A DNA stretch of 64,000 bases from Clostridia bacterium (GCA_017471765.1 JAFURT010000008.1:1-64000), one strand, 5' to 3'. Numbered from the stretch's first letter, positions 51,038 to 60,480 are shown. A program made the numbers and translations. Notes: generated by a model not told the origin, from the sequence alone.

Positions 51038-51731
51038 TCGGGAGATCGCTGAAAACCTGGCCGTCATTCAGGAACAGATGCATGCGGCCTGCCATCAGGC
51101 TGGGCGCCGGACGGATAGTGTCCGACTGCTGGCGGTAACAAAAACCGTAGACCCACAACGCATCAATGCCGCCATACGCCTGGGCGTCCACCAGATCGGT
51201 GAAAACCGGGTGCAGGAATTTCTCAGTAAGCAAAGCGATTTGTTGTTGGAGAACACACAGGTCCATCTCATCGGCCATCTGCAGACCAACAAAGTGCGTC
51301 AGATTGTCGGCCAGGTACAGATGATCGAGTCGGTGGACAGTGTCCGTCTGGCGGCGGCAATTTCCAAGCGTTCGGAGGAGTTGGGCATCGTAACGCCCAT
51401 TCTAGTCGAGGTCAACATCGGTGGAGAAGAAGCCAAGTCCGGGGTAGAACCGGAAAGTTTGGAACAAATATTAACGGAAATCAGTGGTTTTAGTGGCATT
51501 CATGTGCACGGATTGATGACCGTTCCCCCGATTTTGGATACAGAATATGAAAAAAGACAAATTTTTTCAAAAATGTATCGACTATTTGTTGACATTGGAG
51601 CGAAAAAAATAGATAATATAGATATGCAGGAATTATCTATGGGCATGTCAGGGGATTACCGGGAGGCTATCCTGGAAGGCTCCACTATCGTGCGTGTCGG
51701 TTCTGCATTATTCGGAAGACGTCAATATTAA
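51015..51731 (+). CDS. YggS/YlmE family PLP homeostasis protein
   Basis: 238 residues, alanine-racemase-type barrel. PLP lysine in LLAVTKTVD, GENRVQEF, HLIGHLQTNKV and LSMGMSGDYREAI. It balances pyridoxal phosphate and amino acid pools. In Firmicutes it lies just upstream of sepF, as here. An AGGAGGGCGAGG site precedes ATG 51015. Confidence 0.93.
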   Translation: MMEKSLHDREIAENLAVIQEQMHAACHQAGRRTDSVRLLAVTKTVDPQRINAAIRLGVHQIGENRVQEFLSKQSDLLLENTQVHLIGHLQTNKVRQIVGQVQMIESVDSVRLAAAISKRSEELGIVTPILVEVNIGGEEAKSGVEPESLEQILTEISGFSGIHVHGLMTVPPILDTEYEKRQIFSKMYRLFVDIGAKKIDNIDMQELSMGMSGDYREAILEGSTIVRVGSALFGRRQY

Positions 51732-51751
51732 ACATACAGGAGGAATATCAC

Positions 51752-52201
51752 ATGGGTATCTTTGGTTTTGGAGGCAAATTCTTCGGCGAGGAACCTGATG
51801 ATGAACTGGACGGCGATTTGTCTGCCGAGGAGAGCATGCCCCGTTCCAGAAAGAGTGCTGTTTCGGAGGATGTATCCATCGAAGCGCCTCGCAAAGGGAA
51901 CAAGGTAGTCAATATCCACGCCACGGCGCAGCTGCAGGTGGTGCTGGTCAAGCCGGAGCGCTTTGATGATGCCAGCTCTGTGGCTGATCACCTGAACGCC
52001 AAGCGCACGGTCGTGCTGAATCTGGAGTCTGCCAATAAGGATGTAGCCCGCCGTATTCTGGACTTCCTCAGCGGTGTGGCCTACGCCAACGACGGACAGA
52101 TCAAAAAGGTGGCAAACTGCACCTTTATCATCACGCCCTACAATGTGGGCCTGATGGGTGATCTGTTGGATGAGCTGGAAAGCAATGGCCTTTACTTCTA
52201 A
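51752..52201 (+). CDS. sepF: Cell division protein SepF
   Basis: 149 residues. An N-terminal amphipathic membrane-binding segment (GIFGFGGKFF), an acidic linker and the C-terminal DUF552 domain (KPERFDDASSVADHL, VVLNLE, RRILDFLSGV). It anchors and bundles FtsZ at the septum. ACAGGAGGAAT lies before the ATG. Overlaps ylmH. Confidence 0.95.
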   Translation: MGIFGFGGKFFGEEPDDELDGDLSAEESMPRSRKSAVSEDVSIEAPRKGNKVVNIHATAQLQVVLVKPERFDDASSVADHLNAKRTVVLNLESANKDVARRILDFLSGVAYANDGQIKKVANCTFIITPYNVGLMGDLLDELESNGLYF

Positions 52202-52946
52202 ATCAGAGGACGAGGCTCTGCGTTCCCGCGTAGACGATACGGTACGCCTGTGTGATAAGCGGGGCGTGCCGTGTTTTCTGGGCTTTTTGGATTTGCATGA
52301 GCAGGCAGTGGCTCGGCAGAGTTTGGCCCATACGCCACCGGATATGTGGCGCTTTTATGGTGGCTATGACGAGGCGGAGCGTTGCCTGCTGGCTGTGTAT
52401 CCGTCCTACCTGCCGGCAGAGGAGGAAGATTTTCCTCTGTGCGCGATAGGGTTTCGCTACCGCACGGTAAAGGCGCTGACACACCGGGATGTGCTCGGCA
52501 CACTGCTTTCTGCAGGAATTCGACGGGATAAGGTGGGGGACATTCTCTGCGGTGAGGGGCTTTCGGTAGCCTTTCTACACCGGGACATCGTACCCTTTGT
52601 CTGTGAACAGATACAGTGTATTGGCGGAGAAGGGGTTACTTTACTCCCGGAGTATGCAGGAGAGTTGCCTGTTTCTCGCAATTACCGTGAACTGCGTGAG
52701 ACAGTGGCTTCGCCGCGCCTGGATTGTGTGGCCAAAGCACTCTTGCACTGTTCTCGTGAGGAGGCCTCCCGACTGATTGTTGCGGGGCTTGTTTCTGTGG
52801 ACCATCATCTACAGACCAATGTCTCTCGCCAGCTATCAGCTCCGTGTACTGTCTCTGTCCGTGGAAATGGACGATACTTAATCGACCAGGTTGGTCCGGA
52901 AACCAAAAAAGGAAGATTGACACTATTGGCTCGTAAATGTGTGTGA
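52185..52946 (+). CDS. YlmH family S4-domain RNA-binding protein
   Basis: 253 residues. An N-terminal YlmH domain (CLLAVYPSYL, AIGFRYRTVKALTHRDVLG) and a C-terminal S4 RNA-binding domain (SPRLDCVAKALLHCSREEA...GLVSVDHH). It has been linked to ribosome rescue in B. subtilis. Placed between sepF and divIVA as in other Firmicutes. ATG at 52185 is inside the end of sepF; the ATG at 52158 would start in the middle of the SepF domain. Confidence 0.9.
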   Translation: MAFTSKSEDEALRSRVDDTVRLCDKRGVPCFLGFLDLHEQAVARQSLAHTPPDMWRFYGGYDEAERCLLAVYPSYLPAEEEDFPLCAIGFRYRTVKALTHRDVLGTLLSAGIRRDKVGDILCGEGLSVAFLHRDIVPFVCEQIQCIGGEGVTLLPEYAGELPVSRNYRELRETVASPRLDCVAKALLHCSREEASRLIVAGLVSVDHHLQTNVSRQLSAPCTVSVRGNGRYLIDQVGPETKKGRLTLLARKCV

Positions 52947-52965
52947 TAAAGGAAGGTAAAGCATT

Positions 52966-53559
52966 ATGGTTACTGCAAATGATATTCGTGGAATAAAATT
53001 CAACCGCACGATGGGTGGCTATCGTAAGGAAGAGGTCGACGATTTTCTGGATATTTGTGCGGATACGGTTGAGGAATTAACCAAACAGGCGGAGGAGAAT
53101 ACCCGCAAGATGCAGGTGCTGGCCGAAACGATTGTGGACTACCGCAACCAGGAGGATAGCATCCGTTCTGCTTTGATTGGTGCTCAGCGCATGAGTGAGT
53201 CGGTTATTGCGGACGCCAAGAAGCAGGCGGAGGATATTTTGGCCGCTGCACAGGAAGAAGCGGCAAATATGCATGAAAAAGCGCTGGCAGATACGGCTGC
53301 TGAGCAGAAAGAACTGGCACGGGTCAAGCAGGAGGTTGCCGATTTTAAGGCTCGCCTGATGTCCATCTATCGGGAGCATCTGACGATGATTGGTGTTCTG
53401 GAAGGGCCTGATGCCTCTCAGCCGGCTACCGAAGAGAAGGAAGTGACGACGGCCAAAGAGGAAGAAGCGCCTGCCGTCCAGCAACCGGTGGAGGAGAAAG
53501 CTCCCTCTGCTTACCGTGAGGTGCCGGATATCTCGGCTTTCGCTTTAGACGACGAATAA
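52966..53559 (+). CDS. divIVA: DivIVA-family cell division protein
   Basis: 197 residues. N-terminal membrane-curvature domain (DIRGIKFNRTMGGYRKEEVDDFL), a coiled coil to about residue 140 and an acidic tail with Glu/Ala/Pro repeats. It marks poles and septa. AAAGGAAGG precedes the ATG. A terminator follows before lspA. Confidence 0.92.
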   Translation: MVTANDIRGIKFNRTMGGYRKEEVDDFLDICADTVEELTKQAEENTRKMQVLAETIVDYRNQEDSIRSALIGAQRMSESVIADAKKQAEDILAAAQEEAANMHEKALADTAAEQKELARVKQEVADFKARLMSIYREHLTMIGVLEGPDASQPATEEKEVTTAKEEEAPAVQQPVEEKAPSAYREVPDISAFALDDE

Positions 53560-53565
53560 AATTAG

Positions 53566-53600
53566 GGGATCGGACGCTTACCGGCTCCGGTCCCTTTTTT
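53566..53600 (+). terminator. Terminator or attenuator between divIVA and lspA
   Basis: GGGATCGGA pairs with TCCGGTCCC (one G-U) over an 11-base loop, followed immediately by TTTTTT and then the lspA ribosome binding site. Confidence 0.75.
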
Positions 53601-53613
53601 AAGGAGTATATCC

Positions 53614-54141
53614 ATGTTGCAAGTCATGTATTTTGTCATTGCCGCTGTGCTGGTGGGGATTGATCAGCTCACAAAGCTGTGGGCCGCATCCCGGCTGAAT
53701 AGTCCTGCCGGCCCCATTGCGCTCATCCCCGGCGTGTTTGAACTGCGATATTGTGAAAACCGTGGCGTAGCGTTCAGCTTGCTCGAGGGACAGCGTTGGC
53801 TGTTTATCCCCTTGACCTTGCTGACCTCTGCGCTTATTGTTCTCATCCTTTTACGTAGTACACAGCGGCATCGGTTTCTGTTCAGCTTTTCCTGTTCTTT
53901 GGTGTTAGCTGGCGGGATTGGCAATCTGATTGACCGTATAGCCTACGGCTATGTGATTGATTTTCTGTATGTCAAGCTCATCGATTTCCCCATTTTCAAC
54001 TTTGCCGACTGTTGTGTTGTGGTGGGGGCTTTTCTGCTGTTTGGCTTCCTGCTCTTTGGCCTGAAAGGGGAGGAGGACACGCCTTTGCGCACTCTGCTGT
54101 TGGGCATTCCGGTGAGGGCGAAGGAGAAGAAGGATGGCTGA
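53614..54141 (+). CDS. lspA: Lipoprotein signal peptidase (signal peptidase II)
   Basis: 175 residues with four membrane helices. Catalytic aspartates are in NLIDRIAYGYVIDF and FNFADCCVVVG; ENRGVAFSLL is also typical. It cleaves the signal peptide of prolipoproteins. AAGGAG lies 7 bases before the ATG. Overlaps rluD by 8 bases; the lspA-rluD pair is widespread. Confidence 0.95.
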   Translation: MLQVMYFVIAAVLVGIDQLTKLWAASRLNSPAGPIALIPGVFELRYCENRGVAFSLLEGQRWLFIPLTLLTSALIVLILLRSTQRHRFLFSFSCSLVLAGGIGNLIDRIAYGYVIDFLYVKLIDFPIFNFADCCVVVGAFLLFGFLLFGLKGEEDTPLRTLLLGIPVRAKEKKDG

Positions 54142-55072
54142 AATTTACGTATGGTGTATTGATCCGGAGCAGGCCGGAAAACGGCTGGATGCTGTGCTGG
54201 CGGTGGAACTGGATATCAGCCGCAATGCGGCACAGCAATGGCTGGAGCAGGGGAAAGTCACTTCTAAAGGAAAACCGCTGAGTAAGAAAGATAAGTTGAC
54301 AGCAGGTACAGAAGTTGTGGTAGATATCCCTGACCCGGTTGCCTATGAGATACAGGCCGAGGATATTCCCTTGGATATTGTGTATGAAGATACCCATTTG
54401 CTGGTGGTGAACAAGCCCAAAGGAATGGTGGTGCATCCAGCCGCCGGTCATTATTCCGGGACGCTGGTCAATGCGCTGATGGCCCATTGCGGTGAAAGCC
54501 TGTCGGGTATCAACGGTGTGATGCGTCCGGGAATCGTCCATCGCATCGATAAGGATACCAGTGGCCTGCTGATCGTGGCGAAAAATGACCGTGCCCATCA
54601 AGGTCTGGCCGAGCAAATCAAGGTCCATAGCTTTACCCGGATTTATGAGGCGGTGGTAGTAGGCAATATCCGGCAGGATACCGGCACGGTACAGGCACCG
54701 ATCGGCCGTCATCCGACCCAGCGGAAGAAAATGGCTGTCACCACGCAAAATGCAAAAGATGCTACCACCCATTACGAGGTGCTGGGGCGGTATCCCGGTT
54801 ATACCCATCTGCGGCTTAAGCTGGAAACCGGCCGTACCCATCAAATTCGGGTGCACATGGCCCATTTAGGGCATCCTGTTGCCGGTGACACCGTTTATGG
54901 CGCCGCCAATCCACCAAAGGAGTGTGCCGCCCTATGCGGCCAATGCTTGCACGCCCGGTGCATTGGTTTTGTACACCCCATCACCGGAGAAGAACTGTAT
55001 TTTGAAAGCCAGCTTCCGTCCTATTTTACCGATTTTTTAGAATTACTGCAAAAAAGGAGTTCAGTCATTTGA
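54134..55072 (+). CDS. rluD: RluA/RluD-family pseudouridine synthase
   Basis: 312 residues. N-terminal S4 domain (KRLDAVLAVELDISRNAAQ), catalytic HRIDKDTSGLLIVAK and C-terminal RTHQIRVHMAHLGHPVAGD. It modifies uridines of 23S rRNA; which sites cannot be told. Its stop codon falls in the loop region of the bidirectional terminator shared with glnS. Confidence 0.94.
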   Translation: MAEIYVWCIDPEQAGKRLDAVLAVELDISRNAAQQWLEQGKVTSKGKPLSKKDKLTAGTEVVVDIPDPVAYEIQAEDIPLDIVYEDTHLLVVNKPKGMVVHPAAGHYSGTLVNALMAHCGESLSGINGVMRPGIVHRIDKDTSGLLIVAKNDRAHQGLAEQIKVHSFTRIYEAVVVGNIRQDTGTVQAPIGRHPTQRKKMAVTTQNAKDATTHYEVLGRYPGYTHLRLKLETGRTHQIRVHMAHLGHPVAGDTVYGAANPPKECAALCGQCLHARCIGFVHPITGEELYFESQLPSYFTDFLELLQKRSSVI

Positions 55073-55085
55073 CTGAACTCCTTTT
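55052..55085. terminator. Bidirectional terminator between rluD and glnS
   Basis: A 16-bp stem AAAAGGAGTTCAGTCA with its complement around a 2-base loop; it includes the rluD stop codon. Confidence 0.85.
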
Positions 55086-55092
55086 CTTCTGC

Positions 55093-56754
55093 TTATTTTG
55101 CTTTGAAGCTGTCTTTCAGCGAAACTGCACGGTTAAACACTAAGTGATCCGGCGTGCTATCCTTGCTGTCAACACAGAAATAGCCAAGCCGCATGAACTG
55201 GAAATGGGCAGGGGCCACAGCATCAGCCAGGGCCGCCTCTAACTTGCAGTTTTGCAAAGTTTCAAGGGAATTCGGAGCCAGACAATCCAGGAAATCCTTG
55301 TCACCGCCATCCGGATTCTCGTCGGCAAACAGATTGGAGTACAGCCGTACCTCGGCATCCACAGCCGTAGCGGCATCCACCCAATGGATGGTGCTCTTTA
55401 CCTTGCGGCCATCAGCGGTGTTACCGCCCTTGCTGTCCGGGTCGTACTCGGCCAGCACTTCGATGACGTTGCCCTCTTCATCCTTGACACAACCAGTGCA
55501 CTTGATGACATAGGCGCTCTTGAGACGCACCTCGTTGCCGGGGAACAGACGGAAATAGCCCTTGACCGGCTCTTCCATAAAGTCATCCGCTTCAATCCAC
55601 AGATGCTTCGAGAAGGTAACAGGGCGGTTGCCCTCCTCCGGCTTAGAGGGATTGTTCTCCACTTCAAACACGTCGCTGCCGTCCTCGGGATAGTTGGTCA
55701 GCGTCAGCTTTACCGGGCGGAGAACCGCCATCGCCCGGCGTGCGTTCTCGTTCAGGTCTTCACGTAGACAGGCCTCCAGCAGAGCCACCTCTACGGTGTT
55801 GGGAACCTTGGCCACGCCAATGCGCTCGCAGAAATTGCGGATAGAAGCGGCCGTGTAGCCACGGCGACGCAGACCGCACAGGGTAGGCATCCGGGGGTCA
55901 TCCCAGCCGGCTACATAGCCTTCCTCCACCAGCTTGCGGAGCTTACGCTTGGACATGACCGTGTAGTTGATACCCAGACGGGCAAACTCGATCTGCCGAG
56001 GATTAGCCTCGATGTCTACGTGCTCAACCACCCAGTTATACAAGGGGCGGTGATCCTCGAACTCCAGCGAACACAGGGAGTGGGTGATGCCCTCCATCAT
56101 ATCCTCGATGGGGTGGGCAAAGTCGTACATCGGGTAGATGCACCACTTGTTACCCTGGCGGTGGTGGTGGCAGTGATTGATGCGGTAGATGACCGGATCA
56201 CGCATATTGAAGTTGCCGCTGGCCAGGTCGATCTTGGCGCGCAGGGTCATACGGCCGTCCTCGAACTCGCCGGCACGCATCCGGGCGAACAGATCCAAGC
56301 TTTCCTCCACCGGACGATCCCGATAGGGGCTGACAGCCGGGTGGGTCAAATCACCACGGTTCTCACGCACCTGATCCGGGGTCTGCTCGCAGACATAGGC
56401 CAGGCCTTTTTTGATAAGGCCGATGGCCTGCTCGTACATCACCTCGAAATAATCGGAGGCATAGTAGAAGCGGTCGCCCCAATCGAAGCCTAACCAGTGA
56501 ATATCCTCCTGGATGGCCTCCACAAACTCCTCGTCCTCTTTGGTGGGGTTGGTGTCGTCCATTCGCAGGTTACACAGGCCGCCGTATTTGAGGGCGGTGC
56601 CGAAATCGATGCACAGCGCCTTGGCGTGGCCGATATGCAGATAGCCGTTGGGCTCCGGCGGGAACCGGGTGTGCACTGTCTTGCCGTAGCAACGGCCGCC
56701 CTCGGCCAGCTCCTCGTCAATAATGGCGTGGATAAAATTTGTACTTTCAGCCAT
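55093..56754 (-). CDS. glnS: Glutamine--tRNA ligase
   Basis: 553 residues. HIGH motif in PPEPNGYLHIGHAKA, MSKRKLRKLV as the KMSKS loop, and a two-barrel C-terminal anticodon domain, distinguishing it from GltX. It charges tRNA-Gln directly. Many Firmicutes lack GlnRS and use GatCAB instead, so its presence suggests an acquired direct route. It lies 17 bases downstream of gltX on the same strand, with AGAGGTG before the ATG. Confidence 0.95.
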   Translation of the reverse strand: MAESTNFIHAIIDEELAEGGRCYGKTVHTRFPPEPNGYLHIGHAKALCIDFGTALKYGGLCNLRMDDTNPTKEDEEFVEAIQEDIHWLGFDWGDRFYYASDYFEVMYEQAIGLIKKGLAYVCEQTPDQVRENRGDLTHPAVSPYRDRPVEESLDLFARMRAGEFEDGRMTLRAKIDLASGNFNMRDPVIYRINHCHHHRQGNKWCIYPMYDFAHPIEDMMEGITHSLCSLEFEDHRPLYNWVVEHVDIEANPRQIEFARLGINYTVMSKRKLRKLVEEGYVAGWDDPRMPTLCGLRRRGYTAASIRNFCERIGVAKVPNTVEVALLEACLREDLNENARRAMAVLRPVKLTLTNYPEDGSDVFEVENNPSKPEEGNRPVTFSKHLWIEADDFMEEPVKGYFRLFPGNEVRLKSAYVIKCTGCVKDEEGNVIEVLAEYDPDSKGGNTADGRKVKSTIHWVDAATAVDAEVRLYSNLFADENPDGGDKDFLDCLAPNSLETLQNCKLEAALADAVAPAHFQFMRLGYFCVDSKDSTPDHLVFNRAVSLKDSFKAK

Positions 56755-56771
56755 AAATAGTCACCTCTGCC

Positions 56772-58430
56772 TTAATTTTCCCAAGTTTCAATGGCGGTAT
56801 GCAACCGCTGCATCACCGTTTCTACACCCAATTGTTGCATGATCGAACACAGGTCGGGGGTGTTCCGCCGTCCGGTGATAGCGATGCGGATAACCGTACT
56901 AACATCACCCACGTGTCCCTTAAAAGCGGTGGGGTCAGCCTTGTACGCCTTTACATCCGGACTAAAGCCCAAGTCGGCGCAGATGCTTTTGACGGTTGTA
57001 AACCAGGCATCCTTGTCCTGCGCCGGGTCATACACAGTCGTATAGGCTCGCAGGATGGCCGCCGCATCCGCCGGAGCGATGGTCTCCGGCAATTCTAAAT
57101 CGTTATTGTACAACTCGGGGAAGAAATAGGACACATAGTCCTGCACCTCATTCCACTTGCCGATATCCTTACGGGGCTTGGCATTGCCACGGTCGATGGC
57201 AAAAACGCCGGTGGTATAAGCCATATCCCGCTTCAGCAGGGTGGCAAATTCAGGGGCGTATTCTTCTGCCCAGGCGATGACACGCTGGGTAACTGTCTCT
57301 GCATCCATGCGGGCGATAACCGTTTTGCTCACGTCATTGAGCTTGTCCAGGTCGAACAGGGCGCCGGATACACTCATCTTCTTCAGGTTGAATTTAAAAC
57401 TCATCCGGTCAGCAGTGGGATTAGCACGCCGCCAGTCCTCAAAGTCGCTGTTGGCGATGGTGAGCAGATATTCCAACACGCTGTCTGCCGGGTATCCTTG
57501 CTGTGCATAGAAGTGCATAGCGGCCTGGGGGTCCTTCCGCTTAGACAGCTTACGCTTGTTGCCGTTTTCCTCCACCATGATGGGGCTGACATGTGCATAT
57601 TTCGGTTGCTTGAAGCCAAGCACCTTAAAGAGCTGGATGTGCTTCGGCACAGACGAAATCCACTCATCACCGCGAATAACATGGGTAGTGTGCATCAGGT
57701 GGTCGTCGATGGCGTGAGCAAAATGATAGGTAGGAATTCCATCGGATTTCAGCAGAACGATATCCTCGTCGTTTTCCGGCATCTCGATGGTGCCTTTAAT
57801 CATGTCATCGTACTTGATGCGGTTCTGCTCACTGCCCATAGAACGCAACCGTACCACGTACGGCTGGCCGGCCTCGACTTTTGCCAGGGTTTCTTCCGGG
57901 GTGAGGGTGCGGCAGATAGCGTATTCGCCATAATAGCCGGTGCGATCCTTTTTCTGCTCCTGCAGCTCACGGGCCGCCTGGCGCTGCTCCTCAGAGCAGA
58001 AGCAGGGATAGGCCAGGTTTTGCTCCACCAGGCACTTTACATAGGCTTGATAGATTTCTGCACGGCAGCTTTGCTGGTAGGGGCCGTAGTCTCCCTTGAC
58101 CACCCCCGGTGCTACAAAGCCTTCGTCGATGGTCAGGCCAAAATCGTTCATTCCCTTGAGAATGTCATCGGCGCCACCCTCGACCTCACGCTTTTTGTCG
58201 GTATCCTCCAAGCGGAAGAAAAACACGCCGTCACTGGCAGAGGCGGTCATCCGGTTTACCATCGAGGTGAAGAAGGTTCCAAGATGGAGATAGCCGGTGG
58301 GGGAGGGTGCAATTCGCACCACACGGGCGCCTTCCTTCAGTTGACGTTCCGGGTACAGTTCTTCATAATAAGCCGGCGTTTTATCAATGTTTGGGAACAT
58401 CGCCTGTGCCAGCTGTGCATAAATAGACAT
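56772..58430 (-). CDS. gltX: Glutamate--tRNA ligase
   Basis: 552 residues. HIGH-type RIAPSPTGYLHLGT, RLEDTDKKREVEGG and KLSKRKDPQA as the KMSKS loop, with a helical C-terminal anticodon domain. Charges tRNA-Glu; because glnS is adjacent it is probably discriminating. ATG at 58430 follows CAGGAGGAAAG; the extension to 58490 runs into the promoter. It is somewhat longer than the usual 480-500 residues. Confidence 0.93.
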   Translation of the reverse strand: MSIYAQLAQAMFPNIDKTPAYYEELYPERQLKEGARVVRIAPSPTGYLHLGTFFTSMVNRMTASASDGVFFFRLEDTDKKREVEGGADDILKGMNDFGLTIDEGFVAPGVVKGDYGPYQQSCRAEIYQAYVKCLVEQNLAYPCFCSEEQRQAARELQEQKKDRTGYYGEYAICRTLTPEETLAKVEAGQPYVVRLRSMGSEQNRIKYDDMIKGTIEMPENDEDIVLLKSDGIPTYHFAHAIDDHLMHTTHVIRGDEWISSVPKHIQLFKVLGFKQPKYAHVSPIMVEENGNKRKLSKRKDPQAAMHFYAQQGYPADSVLEYLLTIANSDFEDWRRANPTADRMSFKFNLKKMSVSGALFDLDKLNDVSKTVIARMDAETVTQRVIAWAEEYAPEFATLLKRDMAYTTGVFAIDRGNAKPRKDIGKWNEVQDYVSYFFPELYNNDLELPETIAPADAAAILRAYTTVYDPAQDKDAWFTTVKSICADLGFSPDVKAYKADPTAFKGHVGDVSTVIRIAITGRRNTPDLCSIMQQLGVETVMQRLHTAIETWEN

Positions 58431-58461
58431 ATCTTTCCTCCTGCAAAATTCAATCTCATAT

Positions 58462-58490
58462 ATTTTACATTTATCTATTGAAAATGTCAA
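58462..58490 (-). promoter_or_regulatory. Promoter of gltX-glnS
   Basis: Minus-strand TTGACA (58485-58490) and TAAAAT (58462-58467), 17-bp spacing: near-consensus SigA. Confidence 0.8.
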
Positions 58491-58507
58491 CCGATGTGTG
58501 GTAATAT
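58478..58507 (+). promoter_or_regulatory. Promoter of trpS, overlapping the gltX promoter
   Basis: TTGAAA (58478-58483) and TAATAT (58502-58507), 18-bp spacing. Its -35 box lies within the spacer of the divergent gltX promoter, so the two cannot be occupied at once. Confidence 0.6.
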
Positions 58508-58547
58508 ATAGGTAACTTTTTTGAAAAAGATCGCGAGGTTACACATT

Positions 58548-59564
58548 ATGGAGAATCAAAACACAGAAATTGTACGGAAAAAGCGGATGCTCAGCCTGAT
58601 TCAGCCCACCGGTACGCCTACGCTGGGCAACTATCTGGGTGCTCAGCGGAACTGGGTGCGGATGCAGGATGAATTTGACGGCATCTACGCCGTAGCCGAC
58701 CTGCACGCCATCACGGTGCGGCAGGAACCGGCAAAGCTGCGCCAGCAGATCACACAGATGTTTGCCCTGCTGTTGGCCATCGGCCTGGACCCGGAGAAGA
58801 ACCTGCTGTTTGTACAGTCCCACGTGCCGGCACACTCCCAGTTGTGCTGGTTGCTTAACTGTTGCACCCAGTTTGGCGAGCTGTCCCGCATGACCCAGTT
58901 TAAGGACAAGTCGGCTAAGCATGCCGATAATATCAACCTGGGCCTGTTTGCCTATCCTTCTTTGATGGCGGCGGATATCCTGCTGTACCAGGCAGATTAT
59001 GTGCCGGTGGGAGCCGACCAGAAACAGCACTGCGAGCTGACCCGGAATATTGCGGAGCGTTTTAACGGTGTTTATGGCAATACCTTCACCATTCCGGAAC
59101 CGTATATCATGAAGACCTGCGCCCGGGTACGCTCGTTGCAGGATCCGACCAAAAAGATGTCCAAATCCGACGAGAACGTCTATTCTTACATCTCGCTGAT
59201 GGACGATAAAGATACCATCATACGCAAATTTCGCCGGGCTGTCACCGACAGTGAGGCGGTGGTGCGGTATGCCGAGGGCAAAGACGGCATTAATAATCTG
59301 ATGGAGATCTACTCCGCCGTGACCGACAAAACCCTGGAGGAGATTGAGGCCGCCTTCGCCGGCAAGGGCTATGGCGACTTCAAGACCGCTGTGGGCGAGG
59401 CCGTAGCAGAGGTGCTGACGCCTATTCAGGATCGCTTTGCTGTTTTGATGGATGATAAAGCCCAGTTGATGAACCTGATGAAAGAAGGCGCAGAAAAAGC
59501 GCAGTATGTAGCGGCTCGTACACTGGCTAAAGCCCAGAAAAAGATGGGCTATGTGATGCTGTAA
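58548..59564 (+). CDS. trpS: Tryptophan--tRNA ligase
   Basis: 338 residues. HIGH-type GTPTLGNYLGA and KKMSKSDEN. It charges tRNA-Trp. ATG at 58548 follows GCGAGG; the extension to 58521 is unlikely because it abuts the promoter. Its stop codon directly abuts the stop of the convergent radical SAM gene. Confidence 0.95.
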   Translation: MENQNTEIVRKKRMLSLIQPTGTPTLGNYLGAQRNWVRMQDEFDGIYAVADLHAITVRQEPAKLRQQITQMFALLLAIGLDPEKNLLFVQSHVPAHSQLCWLLNCCTQFGELSRMTQFKDKSAKHADNINLGLFAYPSLMAADILLYQADYVPVGADQKQHCELTRNIAERFNGVYGNTFTIPEPYIMKTCARVRSLQDPTKKMSKSDENVYSYISLMDDKDTIIRKFRRAVTDSEAVVRYAEGKDGINNLMEIYSAVTDKTLEEIEAAFAGKGYGDFKTAVGEAVAEVLTPIQDRFAVLMDDKAQLMNLMKEGAEKAQYVAARTLAKAQKKMGYVML

Positions 59565-60452
59565 TCACACGCCGGTCAGGTCAAAGGCCGGAATCATGGT
59601 TGTGCCGGTGCTTCCCAGTTCCTGTACATACCCTTCGGTGATACCAAGGCATTCCATGTACTGCCATACCTTTTCACACTCACGGCGGGTGAGGGGGCGT
59701 TGTAGCTCCTTGTGGCCGGTCAGGTCACCGCACGGCGTGTACTGAAACATCAGGCTTACCCATACACTATCCTTGATAGTAGCCAACCAATCTAGCACCG
59801 CAAGCGAGTTTTTGGTGTGCCCTGGTAGTACAAGATGCCGTACCATCGTGCCCTTTGTCATCATTCCGGCCTCATCCAGCACTACCGGCCCAGTCTGCCG
59901 GGCCATTTCAAGGATAGCGGCAGAGGTATAGAGAAAATATTCCGGCGCACCGGAGAGGGTTGCCGATAACTGGCTGTCTACGTATTTACAGTCCGGCAGA
60001 TAAACATCTACCAGCCCATCCAGCATATGGAGAGTTTCTGTGCGTTCATAGCCGCTGGTGTTATACACAACGGGGATGCTTGGCTTGTAAAGCTTAAGTG
60101 CTTTACGGACAGAAACTGCATAATGCGTGGGGTTGACCAGATTGATATTGTGCGCTCCAGCCGCTTCCAGTTCCCGGAATATGTCTGCCAAGCGTTCTGT
60201 GGTGACAGGCTTACCTTGCCGTCCATGGCTGATGGGGGTGTTCTGGCAGTAGACGCACCCGAGCGAGCAACCGGAAAAGAACACCGTACCGGAGCCACAG
60301 GTACCTCTGATACAGGGCTCCTCACCATAGTGCAGAGCCGCTCTGGCCAGCACAGGTTGCGCCGGCATACCGCAGTAGCCGGTGGTATTTTCGGTTTCTG
60401 TTCGTCTGGCTCCGCATTGGCGGGGGCACAGCGTGCATACATATGAATTCAT
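59565..60452 (-). CDS. PflX-like radical SAM protein
   Basis: About 295 residues. Radical SAM motif CSLGCVYCQN (CX3CX2C) near residue 66, preceded by a cysteine pair region (CTLCPRQCG) as in the COG1313 group of PflA-like proteins. Its substrate is unknown; no glycyl radical enzyme lies next to it, so it need not be an activase. ATG at 60452 follows AAGAAGGTG. It converges on trpS without spacing. Confidence 0.85.
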   Translation of the reverse strand: MNSYVCTLCPRQCGARRTETENTTGYCGMPAQPVLARAALHYGEEPCIRGTCGSGTVFFSGCSLGCVYCQNTPISHGRQGKPVTTERLADIFRELEAAGAHNINLVNPTHYAVSVRKALKLYKPSIPVVYNTSGYERTETLHMLDGLVDVYLPDCKYVDSQLSATLSGAPEYFLYTSAAILEMARQTGPVVLDEAGMMTKGTMVRHLVLPGHTKNSLAVLDWLATIKDSVWVSLMFQYTPCGDLTGHKELQRPLTRRECEKVWQYMECLGITEGYVQELGSTGTTMIPAFDLTGV

Positions 60453-60480
60453 GAATAACACCTTCTTTATTGTTGCCATT

